Of a DNA stretch of 58,671 nt, positions 1-7,875 are shown in pieces. Each line of letters begins with the position of its first letter. Positions within the stretch are counted from its first letter, which is position 1. A program made the translations under genes and the position numbers. The stretch lies in the NCBI GenBank assembly GCA_903944345.1, contig CAJARJ010000013.1:1-58671 (forward strand), written 5' to 3'. The DNA is from Candidatus Omnitrophota bacterium (GTDB lineage Bacteria; Omnitrophota; Gorgyraeia; Zapsychrales; Fredricksoniimonadaceae). The notes below the pieces were generated by a model. That model searched no databases. It worked only from the letters and a program-made list of their open reading frames with translations, and was not told the DNA's origin.

Positions 1-1293
1 GTAAAAGTCCGGCAGTTCATCAACCCAGAATCTGCCCATAGCCATATTGTTTCTCCAGATCATTGTATTAAATACAAGGAAAATCAGACAACAGGAAATA
101 ATAGCCGTTCCCAGAAAGCGGGGCCAATAGGCGGTCAGACGTAAAGCAAAAGCAGAGCCCATTAACCTGACTATTCCCCCGGCAAGACAGCAATATATTC
201 CAATGCCTGGAAGATAAAGATAGCGTAATCCCGCCGGATTAGGATTCCCGGCCAGCCCGCAGGCCGGAAGAAAAAAGATGCTAAACCATAGCAGCATGAG
301 CATGTAAGGCTTATCCTTATTCGAACGGCGCCAAACAAAAAGAAGCCCAAAAACCACAACGAACAAAAGAAGCCAGAATTCCAGTGTAAGAAAAATCGGT
401 GCAGGAAACGGGTAATACAAGCCCGGCAAAGGTTTGACTGCAGGTGGCCAGACAAAAAAAAGAAAATAGTTAAACCAGATCTGGCTCAAAGCAGAGAATC
501 GCTGGGAGAACGAAAGGCCATGCATAATGTCATTGCCGAGAGCCGTATTAGGCAAAAGCACAAAATAGACCCCAAGATAACCTGCCGCCAAAAGAAAGAA
601 CGGCATGACACGACGCATGATTTGCCTGACTGATGCCCCGTGCAGGCGCTCCATGCAGGCAATCCAGACAAAAAGCAAAAAAGATGATTCTTTGGTCAAA
701 AGAGCCAAAGCATAAAAGAGCAGAGACATATTCCGGTAGCGGGTCTTTTGTTCCCGCTGATACAACAGCCATGTGCACACCGCGAGCAAACACCAGAAAG
801 CCGACAAAGGATCTGCTCTAAAGCCGATAGAAGTCACTGCTTCCGACTGAACCGGATGAATGGCAAATAAAAGGGCGGCCCAGAAAATAACAAACTGATT
901 CCGGAAAAGAGCCGATAGCAAAAAATACACCAAAACGACATTGGCAAGATGCAACAGCAAATTGGTCAAATGATAACCGAAAGGATTCTTCCCCCAGAGC
1001 GCATGATCCATAAAATATGTCAGACTAAGCACCGGACGATAAGCCACTGAACCGGATCCTTTATCCGGTTCATCCTTGAGAATCGCGGTGTTGCCGACAG
1101 TAAAATAACTGCGCGTAAAAAGTCTTGGAAGATTGGATAAAGACGAATAAAACGTATTGCGAACGATGACAGTATGATCGTCACCGCAGAAATCATGAGT
1201 CAGAATGTTGGCAAATGCGGCAAAGGTAAGCAAAAGCAGAAAAAAAAGCGGCCTGAATGACGCCTGCATGCCCGCAGGCATCAACTCACGCAT
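1..1293 (-). CDS. TMTC-like multi-pass membrane protein, C-terminal part outside window
   Basis: An open frame of 431 codons starts at an ATG at 1293 and runs off the left edge without a stop. The protein is strongly hydrophobic with about ten probable membrane helices. Near residue 37 it has GDDHTVIVRN, near residue 82 YRPVLSLTYFMD, and near residue 145 HPVQSEAVTSI. These match the acidic-pair loop and HP(V/I)xxEAV loop of TMTC-type GT-C glycosyltransferase-like proteins (eukaryotic TMTC1-4, O-mannosyltransferases, and many bacterial homologues that carry TPR repeats at the C terminus). A TPR tail would lie beyond the window. The start overlaps the end of rsmE by 8 bases, so the two are probably translated together. 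Activity as a glycosyltransferase is inferred; bacterial members are mostly uncharacterised. Confidence 0.75.
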   Translation of the reverse strand, partial: MRELMPAGMQASFRPLFFLLLLTFAAFANILTHDFCGDDHTVIVRNTFYSSLSNLPRLFTRSYFTVGNTAILKDEPDKGSGSVAYRPVLSLTYFMDHALWGKNPFGYHLTNLLLHLANVVLVYFLLSALFRNQFVIFWAALLFAIHPVQSEAVTSIGFRADPLSAFWCLLAVCTWLLYQREQKTRYRNMSLLFYALALLTKESSFLLFVWIACMERLHGASVRQIMRRVMPFFLLAAGYLGVYFVLLPNTALGNDIMHGLSFSQRFSALSQIWFNYFLFFVWPPAVKPLPGLYYPFPAPIFLTLEFWLLLFVVVFGLLFVWRRSNKDKPYMLMLLWFSIFFLPACGLAGNPNPAGLRYLYLPGIGIYCCLAGGIVRLMGSAFALRLTAYWPRFLGTAIISCCLIFLVFNTMIWRNNMAMGRFWVDELPDFY

Positions 1294-2017
1294 ACAACAA
1301 CCTCGTAAAAGCGCTGACCGCTATCGCGGCGGTATCAACGCGCAGGATATTATCCCCCAAAGAAACAGGCAACGCTCCGGCCGTGCAGGCAAGAGACACT
1401 TCACGGGGAGAAAAGTCTCCTTCCGGACCGATCAGAAAAAGCAGGCTGCCCGCCTGACTACGCAAGGGCTCGGATAAAGCCTGCCGCAACGCAACACGTT
1501 CGCCTCCAAGCCAGGGAATAAACATCGTTAATCCGGTTCGTGCACTGACACTTGCAATAAACTCAGGAAATAATTGCGGAGGATGAACTACCGGAGACCA
1601 TAACCTCCCTGACTGCTTGACCGCAGCAACCGCAACCTTGCGATAACGCTCCACGATCTGTGGACGTGGACGCACCTCGGTCCGCTCCGTAATCAACGGA
1701 AAGAACTCGTCGACTCCAAGCTGCACTGCCTTGTCAATGATGTCTTCAAGCTTGGAACGTTTTGGAATCGCACATCCTAGGAGCAACTGTGGCGCACCGG
1801 CACGTTCAATATGTTCGAAAGAAAGAATCCTGAGCTGGACAAAGGCTGTTGTAAGCCGAACAATAACCGCAGTGGCCAAATCTCCGCAGCCATTGACCAG
1901 TTCCAGTTCATCGCCTTCTTTAAGGCGCAGAACACAAGCCAGATGCCGCAACTCATCCTTACTATCAAGTTTTAATTGATCAACGCGGGCAAGTTGATGG
2001 ATAAAGAATCTGGGCAT
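1286..2017 (-). CDS. rsmE: 16S rRNA (uracil1498-N3)-methyltransferase RsmE
   Basis: This 243-residue protein matches the normal length of RsmE, a SPOUT-class enzyme that methylates N3 of U1498 in 16S rRNA using S-adenosylmethionine. An N-terminal PUA-like beta-barrel region (about 1-70) is followed by the SPOUT domain. Visible family motifs are KLEDIIDKAVQLGVDEF (about 96), AVKQSGR (about 133), the SAM-knot segment LIGPEGDFSPREV (about 195) and SLGDNILRVDTAAIAV (about 219). The usual ILRxETA appears here as ILRVDTA, a conservative change. It lies directly behind the pilin genes and overlaps the next gene, so it is probably a passenger at the end of the pilus transcript. Cytoplasmic. Confidence 0.95.
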   Translation of the reverse strand: MPRFFIHQLARVDQLKLDSKDELRHLACVLRLKEGDELELVNGCGDLATAVIVRLTTAFVQLRILSFEHIERAGAPQLLLGCAIPKRSKLEDIIDKAVQLGVDEFFPLITERTEVRPRPQIVERYRKVAVAAVKQSGRLWSPVVHPPQLFPEFIASVSARTGLTMFIPWLGGERVALRQALSEPLRSQAGSLLFLIGPEGDFSPREVSLACTAGALPVSLGDNILRVDTAAIAVSAFTRLLYA

Positions 2018-2022
2018 AAAAT

Positions 2023-2598
2023 CTAGTTTATGCTCTGGGCGTCGAGAGCTATGCGAACAGGAAAGACCACTTCTTCGTTGTCAGCGCTGGCTGCAGCGGC
2101 ATTATTTTCCCGGCTGGTAAGAGTAACCCGGAATTCTCCTCCTGCAAAAGCCACCCCCGAACGCATAGCCAGACCAATAAAAGGATCGCCCGCGCCGCAG
2201 GCCGCGGCAGGTAAAACATTACCGGGAACCCTGCTACAGGTATGAACATTTGCAGTATTGGCCCCAAGATGAGTAAAACAACGCCAAGTGTCATCAGTAT
2301 AAAAAGCCGCCGTCGCGGTTGCATTGATATCCTGTCGGAAACAGGTCGTGTTTCCAAAAGAATGCACTCCGGGATTACTGAAATCCCCGGTCGCTTTGAT
2401 CGCCGCCTTGCGGTAGTTTTCGGCAACAGCCATGGTCTGGACATAAAGCGAACCGCCAATTGAGGAGGTGCGATCCATACTGCGCACAGAAAATTCCAGC
2501 CCCATAATAACCGCGAACATGAAACTGACAATCGTCATGGCAATAAGAAGCTCTGTCATGGTGACTGCAGCTGAGGATAGTTTCTTACCAACTAACAT
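2023..2598 (-). CDS. Prepilin-like protein, GspJ/PilW type
   Basis: A 191-residue protein with a short basic leader followed by the type III (prepilin) signal AAVTMTELLIAM and a hydrophobic helix. Glu at +5 of the mature part is present. Residue -1 is Ala rather than the usual Gly. The body has two Cys pairs (for example NTTCFRQD and DTWRCF) that could form disulfides in the periplasm. It overlaps the preceding prepilin gene by 14 bases. Length and position as last of the minor prepilins suggest a minor pseudopilin that primes or tips the pilus/pseudopilus. Assignment to GspJ or PilW is by size and order only. Confidence 0.75.
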   Translation of the reverse strand: MLVGKKLSSAAVTMTELLIAMTIVSFMFAVIMGLEFSVRSMDRTSSIGGSLYVQTMAVAENYRKAAIKATGDFSNPGVHSFGNTTCFRQDINATATAAFYTDDTWRCFTHLGANTANVHTCSRVPGNVLPAAACGAGDPFIGLAMRSGVAFAGGEFRVTLTSRENNAAAASADNEEVVFPVRIALDAQSIN

Positions 2599-2929
2599 TG
2601 AGCGTCACCTGTTTGGCCCCGCCGGGAAGGTCGGTTACTGTATATCTGGCCGCAATCCCGGGATAGGCAGCATCTGTGGGTAAAACATGTGTTCCTGGAG
2701 CCCACTGGGCAGCGCTCCATAAATTCTGGGCAACATTCATTCGCAGTTGATCAGAAACAGCACGCGCCCGGGATACTCCTATAAGTTTTCTGTCCGTTTC
2801 ATATTGGGGAGCCTTGGAACCAGCCACCACCGCAAAAACCGCCACTGCGGAAGTCGCCAGCACCAGCGAGGAAACAACAACCTCAACCATGGAAAAAGCG
2901 GCTTCTGAAGATTTCAATTTCATACACAA
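2585..2929 (-). CDS. Prepilin-like protein, GspI/PilV type
   Basis: A 114-residue protein with leader ending EAA, then FSMVEVVVSSLVLA: a prepilin signal with Glu at +5, Ala at -1, and a hydrophobic stretch. The small size fits minor pseudopilins of the GspI/PilV class. It lies 3 bases behind the preceding prepilin gene and overlaps the following one, so it belongs to the same translation unit. No Cys after the helix. The subclass is inferred from size and neighbours. Confidence 0.75.
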   Translation of the reverse strand: MCMKLKSSEAAFSMVEVVVSSLVLATSAVAVFAVVAGSKAPQYETDRKLIGVSRARAVSDQLRMNVAQNLWSAAQWAPGTHVLPTDAAYPGIAARYTVTDLPGGAKQVTLNVSW

Positions 2930-2932
2930 ACC

Positions 2933-3418
2933 TCAGTTCGGACAGGAAGCGCCTGAATTCCGACAAGGATTTCCCCCGCCACAATTGGGCATGGCCCCGG
3001 TTGTATTGGTAATAGCCGCTCCCAAAGTTACCGTCATATTGCAAGCACCCGGAACATCCGCCGTGCAAGATACGCCGCTGGCCAGACAAGTGTACGTTGT
3101 TCCGTTGGCGACAATATTCAAAGATCCTGTACCATTCATATTATTGATTGCCGCCAGAGCAGCCGCAGCTCCTACGCCGCAAGCGCCTGTGGCACTCCCC
3201 GGCAAAGGAAAATTGCAATTAGCATGACGGGCACGATAAACGGCATTTGCTCCGTGAATAATAAGCAAATTATTACGCGCGTCCCGGGCTTTGGCACGCC
3301 GAAGCCCGACCGAATAACGCGGACCGGCTATACTGACCAGAATACCGATAATAACGATAACGATCATGATCTCGACTATGGTAAAAGCTTTTGCAAATTT
3401 CTTGGACATGCAGGACAT
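2933..3418 (-). CDS. Prepilin-like protein with Cys-rich tail
   Basis: A 161-residue protein with a prepilin signal KAFTIVEIMIVIVIIG (Ala at -1, Glu at +5) and ALPRL-like post-helix segment (AGPRYSVGL). The rest is rich in Ala, Asn, Thr and Gly with eight Cys, including CLASGVSCTADVPGAC and a tail CGGGNPCRNSGASC, so several disulfides are likely. The start could be the first ATG at 3418 or the ATG at 3409 (MSKKFAK). Either start lies inside the end of the preceding gene (overlap up to 43 bases), so translation is probably coupled. Likely a secreted pseudopilin; exact role not recognisable. Confidence 0.8.
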   Translation of the reverse strand: MSCMSKKFAKAFTIVEIMIVIVIIGILVSIAGPRYSVGLRRAKARDARNNLLIIHGANAVYRARHANCNFPLPGSATGACGVGAAAALAAINNMNGTGSLNIVANGTTYTCLASGVSCTADVPGACNMTVTLGAAITNTTGAMPNCGGGNPCRNSGASCPN

Positions 3419-3789
3419 GTCATGCTCCCATCGGTTTCACTTACGATTAAAGTATAAAGAGCTCCGGCACGGCTGATCCCGATACGCCCGGTAACACCCC
3501 CGTGATTACAAACAGGAGCAGAAAAATTGGCAGAAAGATTAGCCTGATACTCCAGATTGGAGCAATTTGCCAAAATCCCCGTAAAAGTCCTGTTATGCTC
3601 TAACCACCATGTTTTCTCTGCTGCGTACAAAGCCCGTCCACCGTGTATAGCCTCCATAAGAACCCCAGCTTCTCTCTGGGCAATAAGTCGCGGAAGTGCT
3701 ATGCCAGCAAGTACGCCTATTATAATGATGGTAATAACAATCTCGGTGAGAGAGAAGCCTGATAAGTTTGGAGACTTGGCCGGCAGCAT
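3376..3789 (-). CDS. Type IV pilin-like protein
   Basis: A 137-residue protein with a canonical signal, SGFSLTEIVITIIIIGVLAG then IALPRL. It has Gly at -1 and Glu at +5. Two Cys in the C-terminal half (LANCSNLEY and APVCNHGG) could form the D-region disulfide loop of type IV pilins. A GGAG ribosome binding site stands about 5 bases before the ATG at 3789. It is separated from the upstream pilin by a strong hairpin (3817-3850), so its expression level may differ from that pilin. Confidence 0.85.
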   Translation of the reverse strand: MLPAKSPNLSGFSLTEIVITIIIIGVLAGIALPRLIAQREAGVLMEAIHGGRALYAAEKTWWLEHNRTFTGILANCSNLEYQANLSANFSAPVCNHGGVTGRIGISRAGALYTLIVSETDGSMTCPACPRNLQKLLP

Positions 3790-3816
3790 GGTTTCTCCGT
3801 AAAGCCTGTTTATAGT

Positions 3817-3850
3817 ATACCGGCAGATCGATCCCTCAATCTGCCGGTAT
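3817..3850 (-). other. Stem-loop between two pilin genes
   Basis: The arms ATACCGGCAGAT (3817-3828) and ATCTGCCGGTAT (3839-3850) are perfectly complementary over 12 bases, with a 10-base loop. On the transcribed (minus) strand the run of T precedes the stem rather than following it, so it is not a standard intrinsic terminator. A hairpin just behind a major pilin gene commonly protects the 3' end of the abundant pilin mRNA; that role is inferred. Confidence 0.6.
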
Positions 3851-3872
3851 GCTACATACTAAAAAAACACTA

Positions 3873-4289
3873 TTATCTCAACTTCAGACCTTTATAGATA
3901 CCTGCAGTGTTTACAACTTTAGTAATGACACCGGTCGTTGTATCCAACTGGAACGCGATGGTATCATTAGCAACGGCAGCACGTGAAACAATAACTGTCA
4001 CACTCGGAGTCGCTGCGTTAAAGCTGTAAGTAAACTGCCCAGCAGTTCCATACGTAAAGTCACGAACTAAAGTGTCGGCGTTGCAAGCAGTAAAGGATTC
4101 CTGAATCTGATAGCACTGGTCAATAGCCTTCATATACTTGCCAAGCATGGTGATAGCTTCAGTAGCCTGAGCCACTCTGATCTGGTTGCTCAAGCGAGGC
4201 AGAGCCAAGCTGGCCAAAACACCGATGATAACAATAACAATAATGATTTCAATAAGTGTAAAACCAGACTTTTTTCTTAAGATATTCAT
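3873..4289 (-). CDS. Major-pilin-like protein, paralogue 1
   Basis: A 138-residue prepilin: leader MNILRKKSG, then FTLIEIIIVIVIIGVLASLALPRL, a near-consensus type IV pilin/GspG signal (Gly at -1, Glu at +5). The body has a Cys pair in QCYQI...FTACNADTL and the shared block LVRDFTYG. A clean AGGAG site sits 8 bases before the ATG at 4289, and a 179-base leader region lies upstream. This is probably the abundant pilin/pseudopilin subunit. It is a clear paralogue of the next gene upstream (4469-4882). Confidence 0.9.
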   Translation of the reverse strand: MNILRKKSGFTLIEIIIVIVIIGVLASLALPRLSNQIRVAQATEAITMLGKYMKAIDQCYQIQESFTACNADTLVRDFTYGTAGQFTYSFNAATPSVTVIVSRAAVANDTIAFQLDTTTGVITKVVNTAGIYKGLKLR

Positions 4290-4406
4290 ATTTTAACTCC
4301 TAAAATGATAAATTATAATAACAAATATTTTATAAACGCCCTTGACTGCTTAGCCTCCTTTCCTTTCATTTGTCGACCGTGTCTAAAGCACAGTCCGACA
4401 GCTAAA

Positions 4407-4434
4407 GTATTACACACAAAGCCAGTGGTGTCAA
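4407..4434 (-). promoter_or_regulatory. Candidate promoter for pilin paralogue 1
   Basis: On the minus strand TTGACA (4429-4434) is followed after 16 bases by TAATAC (4407-4412), a perfect -35 with a weak -10. It would give a leader of roughly 110 bases containing an AAAGGAGG stretch far from any start codon. Only the -35 is strong, so this is a suggestion. Confidence 0.3.
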
Positions 4435-4468
4435 AAGAATGTCATTTTTTTTGAAGTATACTTCTTTA

Positions 4469-4882
4469 TTACTTATTGAGCTGCATGCCGCTAAAAACTC
4501 CCGACGTGCTGACTGTTTTTGTGACCAGTCCAGTCAGAGTATTAATCGAAAAAGTAAAAGAATCTGCATTGACTCCATTCCTAACAACTTTAACCGATAC
4601 AACGGGTGCCGCTGATGAAAAACTGTAAACGAACATCCCGTTCCCGTAAGTAAAGTCCCGCACCAGGGTATCTGCATCACAAAGAGTAAACACCTCAGTA
4701 ATTTGATAACAACGGTCAATAGCCTTGACATAACGGCTGAGAATTTCTATCGCTTCGGAAGCCTGGGCCTTCTTGATCTCATTGGAAAGTCTTGGAAGTG
4801 TTAGTGTCGCAAGAATTCCGATAATGACAATCACGATAATAATCTCAACCAAAGTAAAAGCATTCCTTTTCAACATATACAT
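4469..4882 (-). CDS. Major-pilin-like protein, paralogue 2
   Basis: A 137-residue prepilin: leader MYMLKRNA, then FTLVEIIIVIVIIGILATLTLPRL. Glu at +5 is present; -1 is Ala. The body repeats the arrangement of paralogue 1: KAIDRCYQI, then FTLCDADTL and LVRDFTYG, so the two arose by tandem duplication. The ATG at 4882 directly adjoins the gspF stop (4883-4885), making coupled translation likely. Probably a pilus or pseudopilus subunit. Confidence 0.88.
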   Translation of the reverse strand: MYMLKRNAFTLVEIIIVIVIIGILATLTLPRLSNEIKKAQASEAIEILSRYVKAIDRCYQITEVFTLCDADTLVRDFTYGNGMFVYSFSSAAPVVSVKVVRNGVNADSFTFSINTLTGLVTKTVSTSGVFSGMQLNK

Positions 4883-6118
4883 TTATCCTCCGCCTCCACC
4901 GCTAAGACTGATGATAGGCAGAAACATGGCCACGACAATCGCGCCAATAATGCCTCCCATAAAAACCAGCATAACCGGTTCGATAAGAGTACTAATGCGT
5001 TTCATGAACTCCTCAACTGTATGCTTGTAGTAAACAGCCACATGGTTAAGCATTTGCGCCAATTCACCGGTTTCCTCACCGACCCGGATCATCTGGACAG
5101 CCATAGACGGGAAAAAAGCACTTCTTTCCATCGGTTCGGCCAGAAGCTTGCCTTCTTTAACTGCCTCACGCACCTTACGAATAACTTCGGCACAAGTCAT
5201 ATTCTCAACCAGTCGCTCGGAAATTTCCAGTGCCAGCAGGATAGGAACACCACTCTGAACCAGAATGGCCATCTGTGATGTAAATTTCTCGATAACGATC
5301 AATTTGGCAATCAGGCCAAAGCCTGGCAAGCCAAACAATATCTGTTCAAACTGCCAACGCCCGGCGGGCGTGGCCAAATAAAACTTCAGTCCAAAGAAAA
5401 CACCAACAAAGAACAAGATAATGAAAAGAAACTTTGTCTTAATAAAGTTGAATATCGCCAGCATAGCAACCGTAACGCCCGGAAGCTCAACATTCATATC
5501 ATGAAAAACCCGTTCGAAAGTAGGACCAATAAATAATGCAAAAAAGAGAACAGCTCCAACGCAAATCGTGAAAAGCACAGCTGGATAAATCAACGCGCCG
5601 ATAATCTGACTCCGAAACGCCGCCGCCTGTTCCATATATTCAGTCAGTTTTTTAAGAACAGCCGGTAAAGTTCCGGAAGCTTCACCAACTTCAACCAGGC
5701 TGACCCAAAAAGAGGAAAAAACTTTTGGGTGCTTGGCGAGACTCTTGCTGAAAGACTGCCCCTGCTCAATACATCCGCGCACATCATGCAGCACCACAGA
5801 AAGATCCCGGCTTTCCACCTGATCGGCTATAACCGAAACACTGCGCAATAGCGGCACCCCGGCTTCCAGCATAGTGGCCAACTGTTTGGCAAAACTGACA
5901 ATATCTTCCAGTGCCACGCCATTACGGGCAAACTTTCTGGTATTCACAGTTTGAGAACGGGCAGAAGCCGTCTGCTGATCCCTGATTTCTTCAACGCCAA
6001 TAATAAAAAACCCCTGAGACTGGGCATCAGCCACCGCAGCATTTTTATTCTGGGCCTCAAAAACGATTGTTTTCTTCCCGCCCTTGAGATCTTTAGCGGT
6101 TACAATAAACTTTGCCAT
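4883..6118 (-). CDS. gspF: Type II secretion/type IV pilus inner-membrane platform protein GspF/PilC
   Basis: About 411 residues from the ATG at 6118 (MAKFIVTAKD), which has AAAAGGAT just before it. An upstream in-frame start at 6151 is less likely because it lies inside gspE. The protein shows the duplicated GspF domain: first copy near residues 60-185 (FAKQLATMLEAGVPLLRSV, then WVSLVEVGEASGTLP), second near 265-390 (KFTSQMAILVQSGVPILLALE, then MIRVGEETGELAQML). Each copy is followed by membrane helices (for example AVLFTICVGAVLFFALFIGP). It anchors the assembly ATPase and is expected to turn in the inner membrane to add pilin subunits. The tail LSGGGGG is low-complexity. Confidence 0.95.
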   Translation of the reverse strand: MAKFIVTAKDLKGGKKTIVFEAQNKNAAVADAQSQGFFIIGVEEIRDQQTASARSQTVNTRKFARNGVALEDIVSFAKQLATMLEAGVPLLRSVSVIADQVESRDLSVVLHDVRGCIEQGQSFSKSLAKHPKVFSSFWVSLVEVGEASGTLPAVLKKLTEYMEQAAAFRSQIIGALIYPAVLFTICVGAVLFFALFIGPTFERVFHDMNVELPGVTVAMLAIFNFIKTKFLFIILFFVGVFFGLKFYLATPAGRWQFEQILFGLPGFGLIAKLIVIEKFTSQMAILVQSGVPILLALEISERLVENMTCAEVIRKVREAVKEGKLLAEPMERSAFFPSMAVQMIRVGEETGELAQMLNHVAVYYKHTVEEFMKRISTLIEPVMLVFMGGIIGAIVVAMFLPIISLSGGGGG

Positions 6119-6138
6119 AATCCTTTTGTCTTCCTCTC

Positions 6139-7866
6139 TTAAACAACACAAACTCCCATAACTTCCTCGAGACTGGTAACTCCATTCTCAACTTTTCTTA
6201 ATCCTGTCTCGAACATGGTCATCATACCGTTAGCGCGGGCGGCATCTCGTATTTCAACATAAGTGGCCTGCTTGGATATCAACCGGCGCATTTCATCATC
6301 GACATGAACCAACTCGGATATAACAACACGACCTCTATAACCTGTATGAGAACACATATTACAACCCTTGGGACGATAAATAAGATCTGCATTGAGCTTG
6401 ATTTCACCCAATTCTTCCAACTTTGGTTCGTAAGCCTCCTTGCAGTTCGGACACAATTTGCGCCCAAGGCGCTGGGCCACCACCATGGTCAAAGTCGGCG
6501 TCAAAAGATATGGAGCAATGCCAATATCCATTAAACGCGTAATCGCCGAAGGCGCGTCCGAAGTATGCAGTGTTGAAAGCACAAAGTGGCCTGTTAACGC
6601 AGCCCGAACACAAATCTGGGCCGTTTCCAGGTCGCGCACCTCACCGACCATGACAATATCAGGATCCTGACGCAAAAAGGAACGCAGGGCTTCGGCAAAA
6701 GTAAAGCCTATATCAGGCCGCACGTGAACCTGATTAATTCCGTCAATACGAAACTCTACCGGATCTTCTGCCGTCATGATATTCTTTGACGGATCCATGA
6801 CCTCCTTGAGACAAGAATAGAGTGTCGTTGATTTACCGCTTCCGGTAGGCCCGGTAACAAAGAAAAGACCATAAGGAGTCTTGAGTGCCCGACGCAACAA
6901 TTCCAGCTGTTTTGGTTCAAACCCCAATAGCGACAGATCCAATTTGATCGCATCACGGTCAAGAATACGCATGACCACTTTTTCACCCCACACACAAGGC
7001 AGGGTTGAAACACGCAAATCAACGGTTCTGTCTCCTTCAAGTCGAACTGAAATACGACCATCCTGCGGCAGCCGTTTTTCGGCAATGTCCATAGCCGCCA
7101 GAATCTTGACACGGGAAACAATCGGGGAATGTAAATGTTTGGCCGGAGGGGGAATCTGGTACAACTCTCCGTCAATCCGATAACGAACATCCAGTTTGTC
7201 TTTAAAAAGCTCGATATGAATGTCACTCGCCTTTTCATCAATCGCCTGGCGAATGATCAGATCAACCAGCTTGATAACAGGAGCCTCTTCAGCCCTGGCG
7301 ATAATCTTGTCAAGGCTCAGCTCGCTCTCCCCTTTATCATCGGCAGCAGCATCCAGCCGATCCTGCTCCGACATAACGGAAGATTTCTCGACCGCGTTAC
7401 CCCACATCTGACTGCGGGCGCTTTCATTGGTCGAATAAAACTCATTGATCGCTTTTGCGAGATCCGACTTTGTAGCGATAACAAGATTGACCTCACAATT
7501 GGTCATTTTCTTGACATTATCGATAACAATAAGATCGAAGGGATTAAAAATAGCACAGGTCAGGGAATTCATGTTCTTGCTAAGCGGAAGAATAAGATGC
7601 TCTTTAGCATATTCAAAAGATATCATCTTCTCTAAACGCTGGTCTTTCTGAGGGGTAAGTAAGCCCGATGATTTGGCTGCATAGGGAATCAAAAGCTGCT
7701 GGCCGAGCGCCGTAGCCAACTCTTCTTCCTTGATCATGCCTTTGCTCAGAAGCAATTCACCAATGTGCTCTTTCTCGGTCTTCTGAGCCTCGATGACTTC
7801 CTTGAGCTGGGCTTCAGTAATAAGCCCCTGCTTGATCAATATTTCGCCAAGACGTAATCTTGCCAT
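6139..7866 (-). CDS. gspE: Pilus/type II secretion assembly ATPase GspE/PilB
   Basis: 575 residues, normal for GspE/PilB. The N-terminal region (about 1-150: LGEILIKQGLITEAQL, LLSKGMIKEEEL) is the MshEN/GspE_N domain, which in relatives binds GspL/PilM or cyclic di-GMP. The ATPase core has Walker A GPTGSGKST (about 339), the Asp box and Walker B DIVMVGEVRD (about 402), then a His box (LSTLHTSDAP). A four-Cys zinc site follows: CPNC at about 472 and CNMC at about 500. These features mark an assembly, not a retraction, ATPase. The stop lies 20 bases before the gspF start. Confidence 0.95.
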   Translation of the reverse strand: MARLRLGEILIKQGLITEAQLKEVIEAQKTEKEHIGELLLSKGMIKEEELATALGQQLLIPYAAKSSGLLTPQKDQRLEKMISFEYAKEHLILPLSKNMNSLTCAIFNPFDLIVIDNVKKMTNCEVNLVIATKSDLAKAINEFYSTNESARSQMWGNAVEKSSVMSEQDRLDAAADDKGESELSLDKIIARAEEAPVIKLVDLIIRQAIDEKASDIHIELFKDKLDVRYRIDGELYQIPPPAKHLHSPIVSRVKILAAMDIAEKRLPQDGRISVRLEGDRTVDLRVSTLPCVWGEKVVMRILDRDAIKLDLSLLGFEPKQLELLRRALKTPYGLFFVTGPTGSGKSTTLYSCLKEVMDPSKNIMTAEDPVEFRIDGINQVHVRPDIGFTFAEALRSFLRQDPDIVMVGEVRDLETAQICVRAALTGHFVLSTLHTSDAPSAITRLMDIGIAPYLLTPTLTMVVAQRLGRKLCPNCKEAYEPKLEELGEIKLNADLIYRPKGCNMCSHTGYRGRVVISELVHVDDEMRRLISKQATYVEIRDAARANGMMTMFETGLRKVENGVTSLEEVMGVCVV

Positions 7867-7875
7867 ATACGGAAC

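Noticed and set aside
4445-4464. Palindrome GAAGTATACTTC beside a T8 run as terminator
   Set aside because: For the minus-strand gene the run behind the stem is A, not T; no plus-strand gene ends here.
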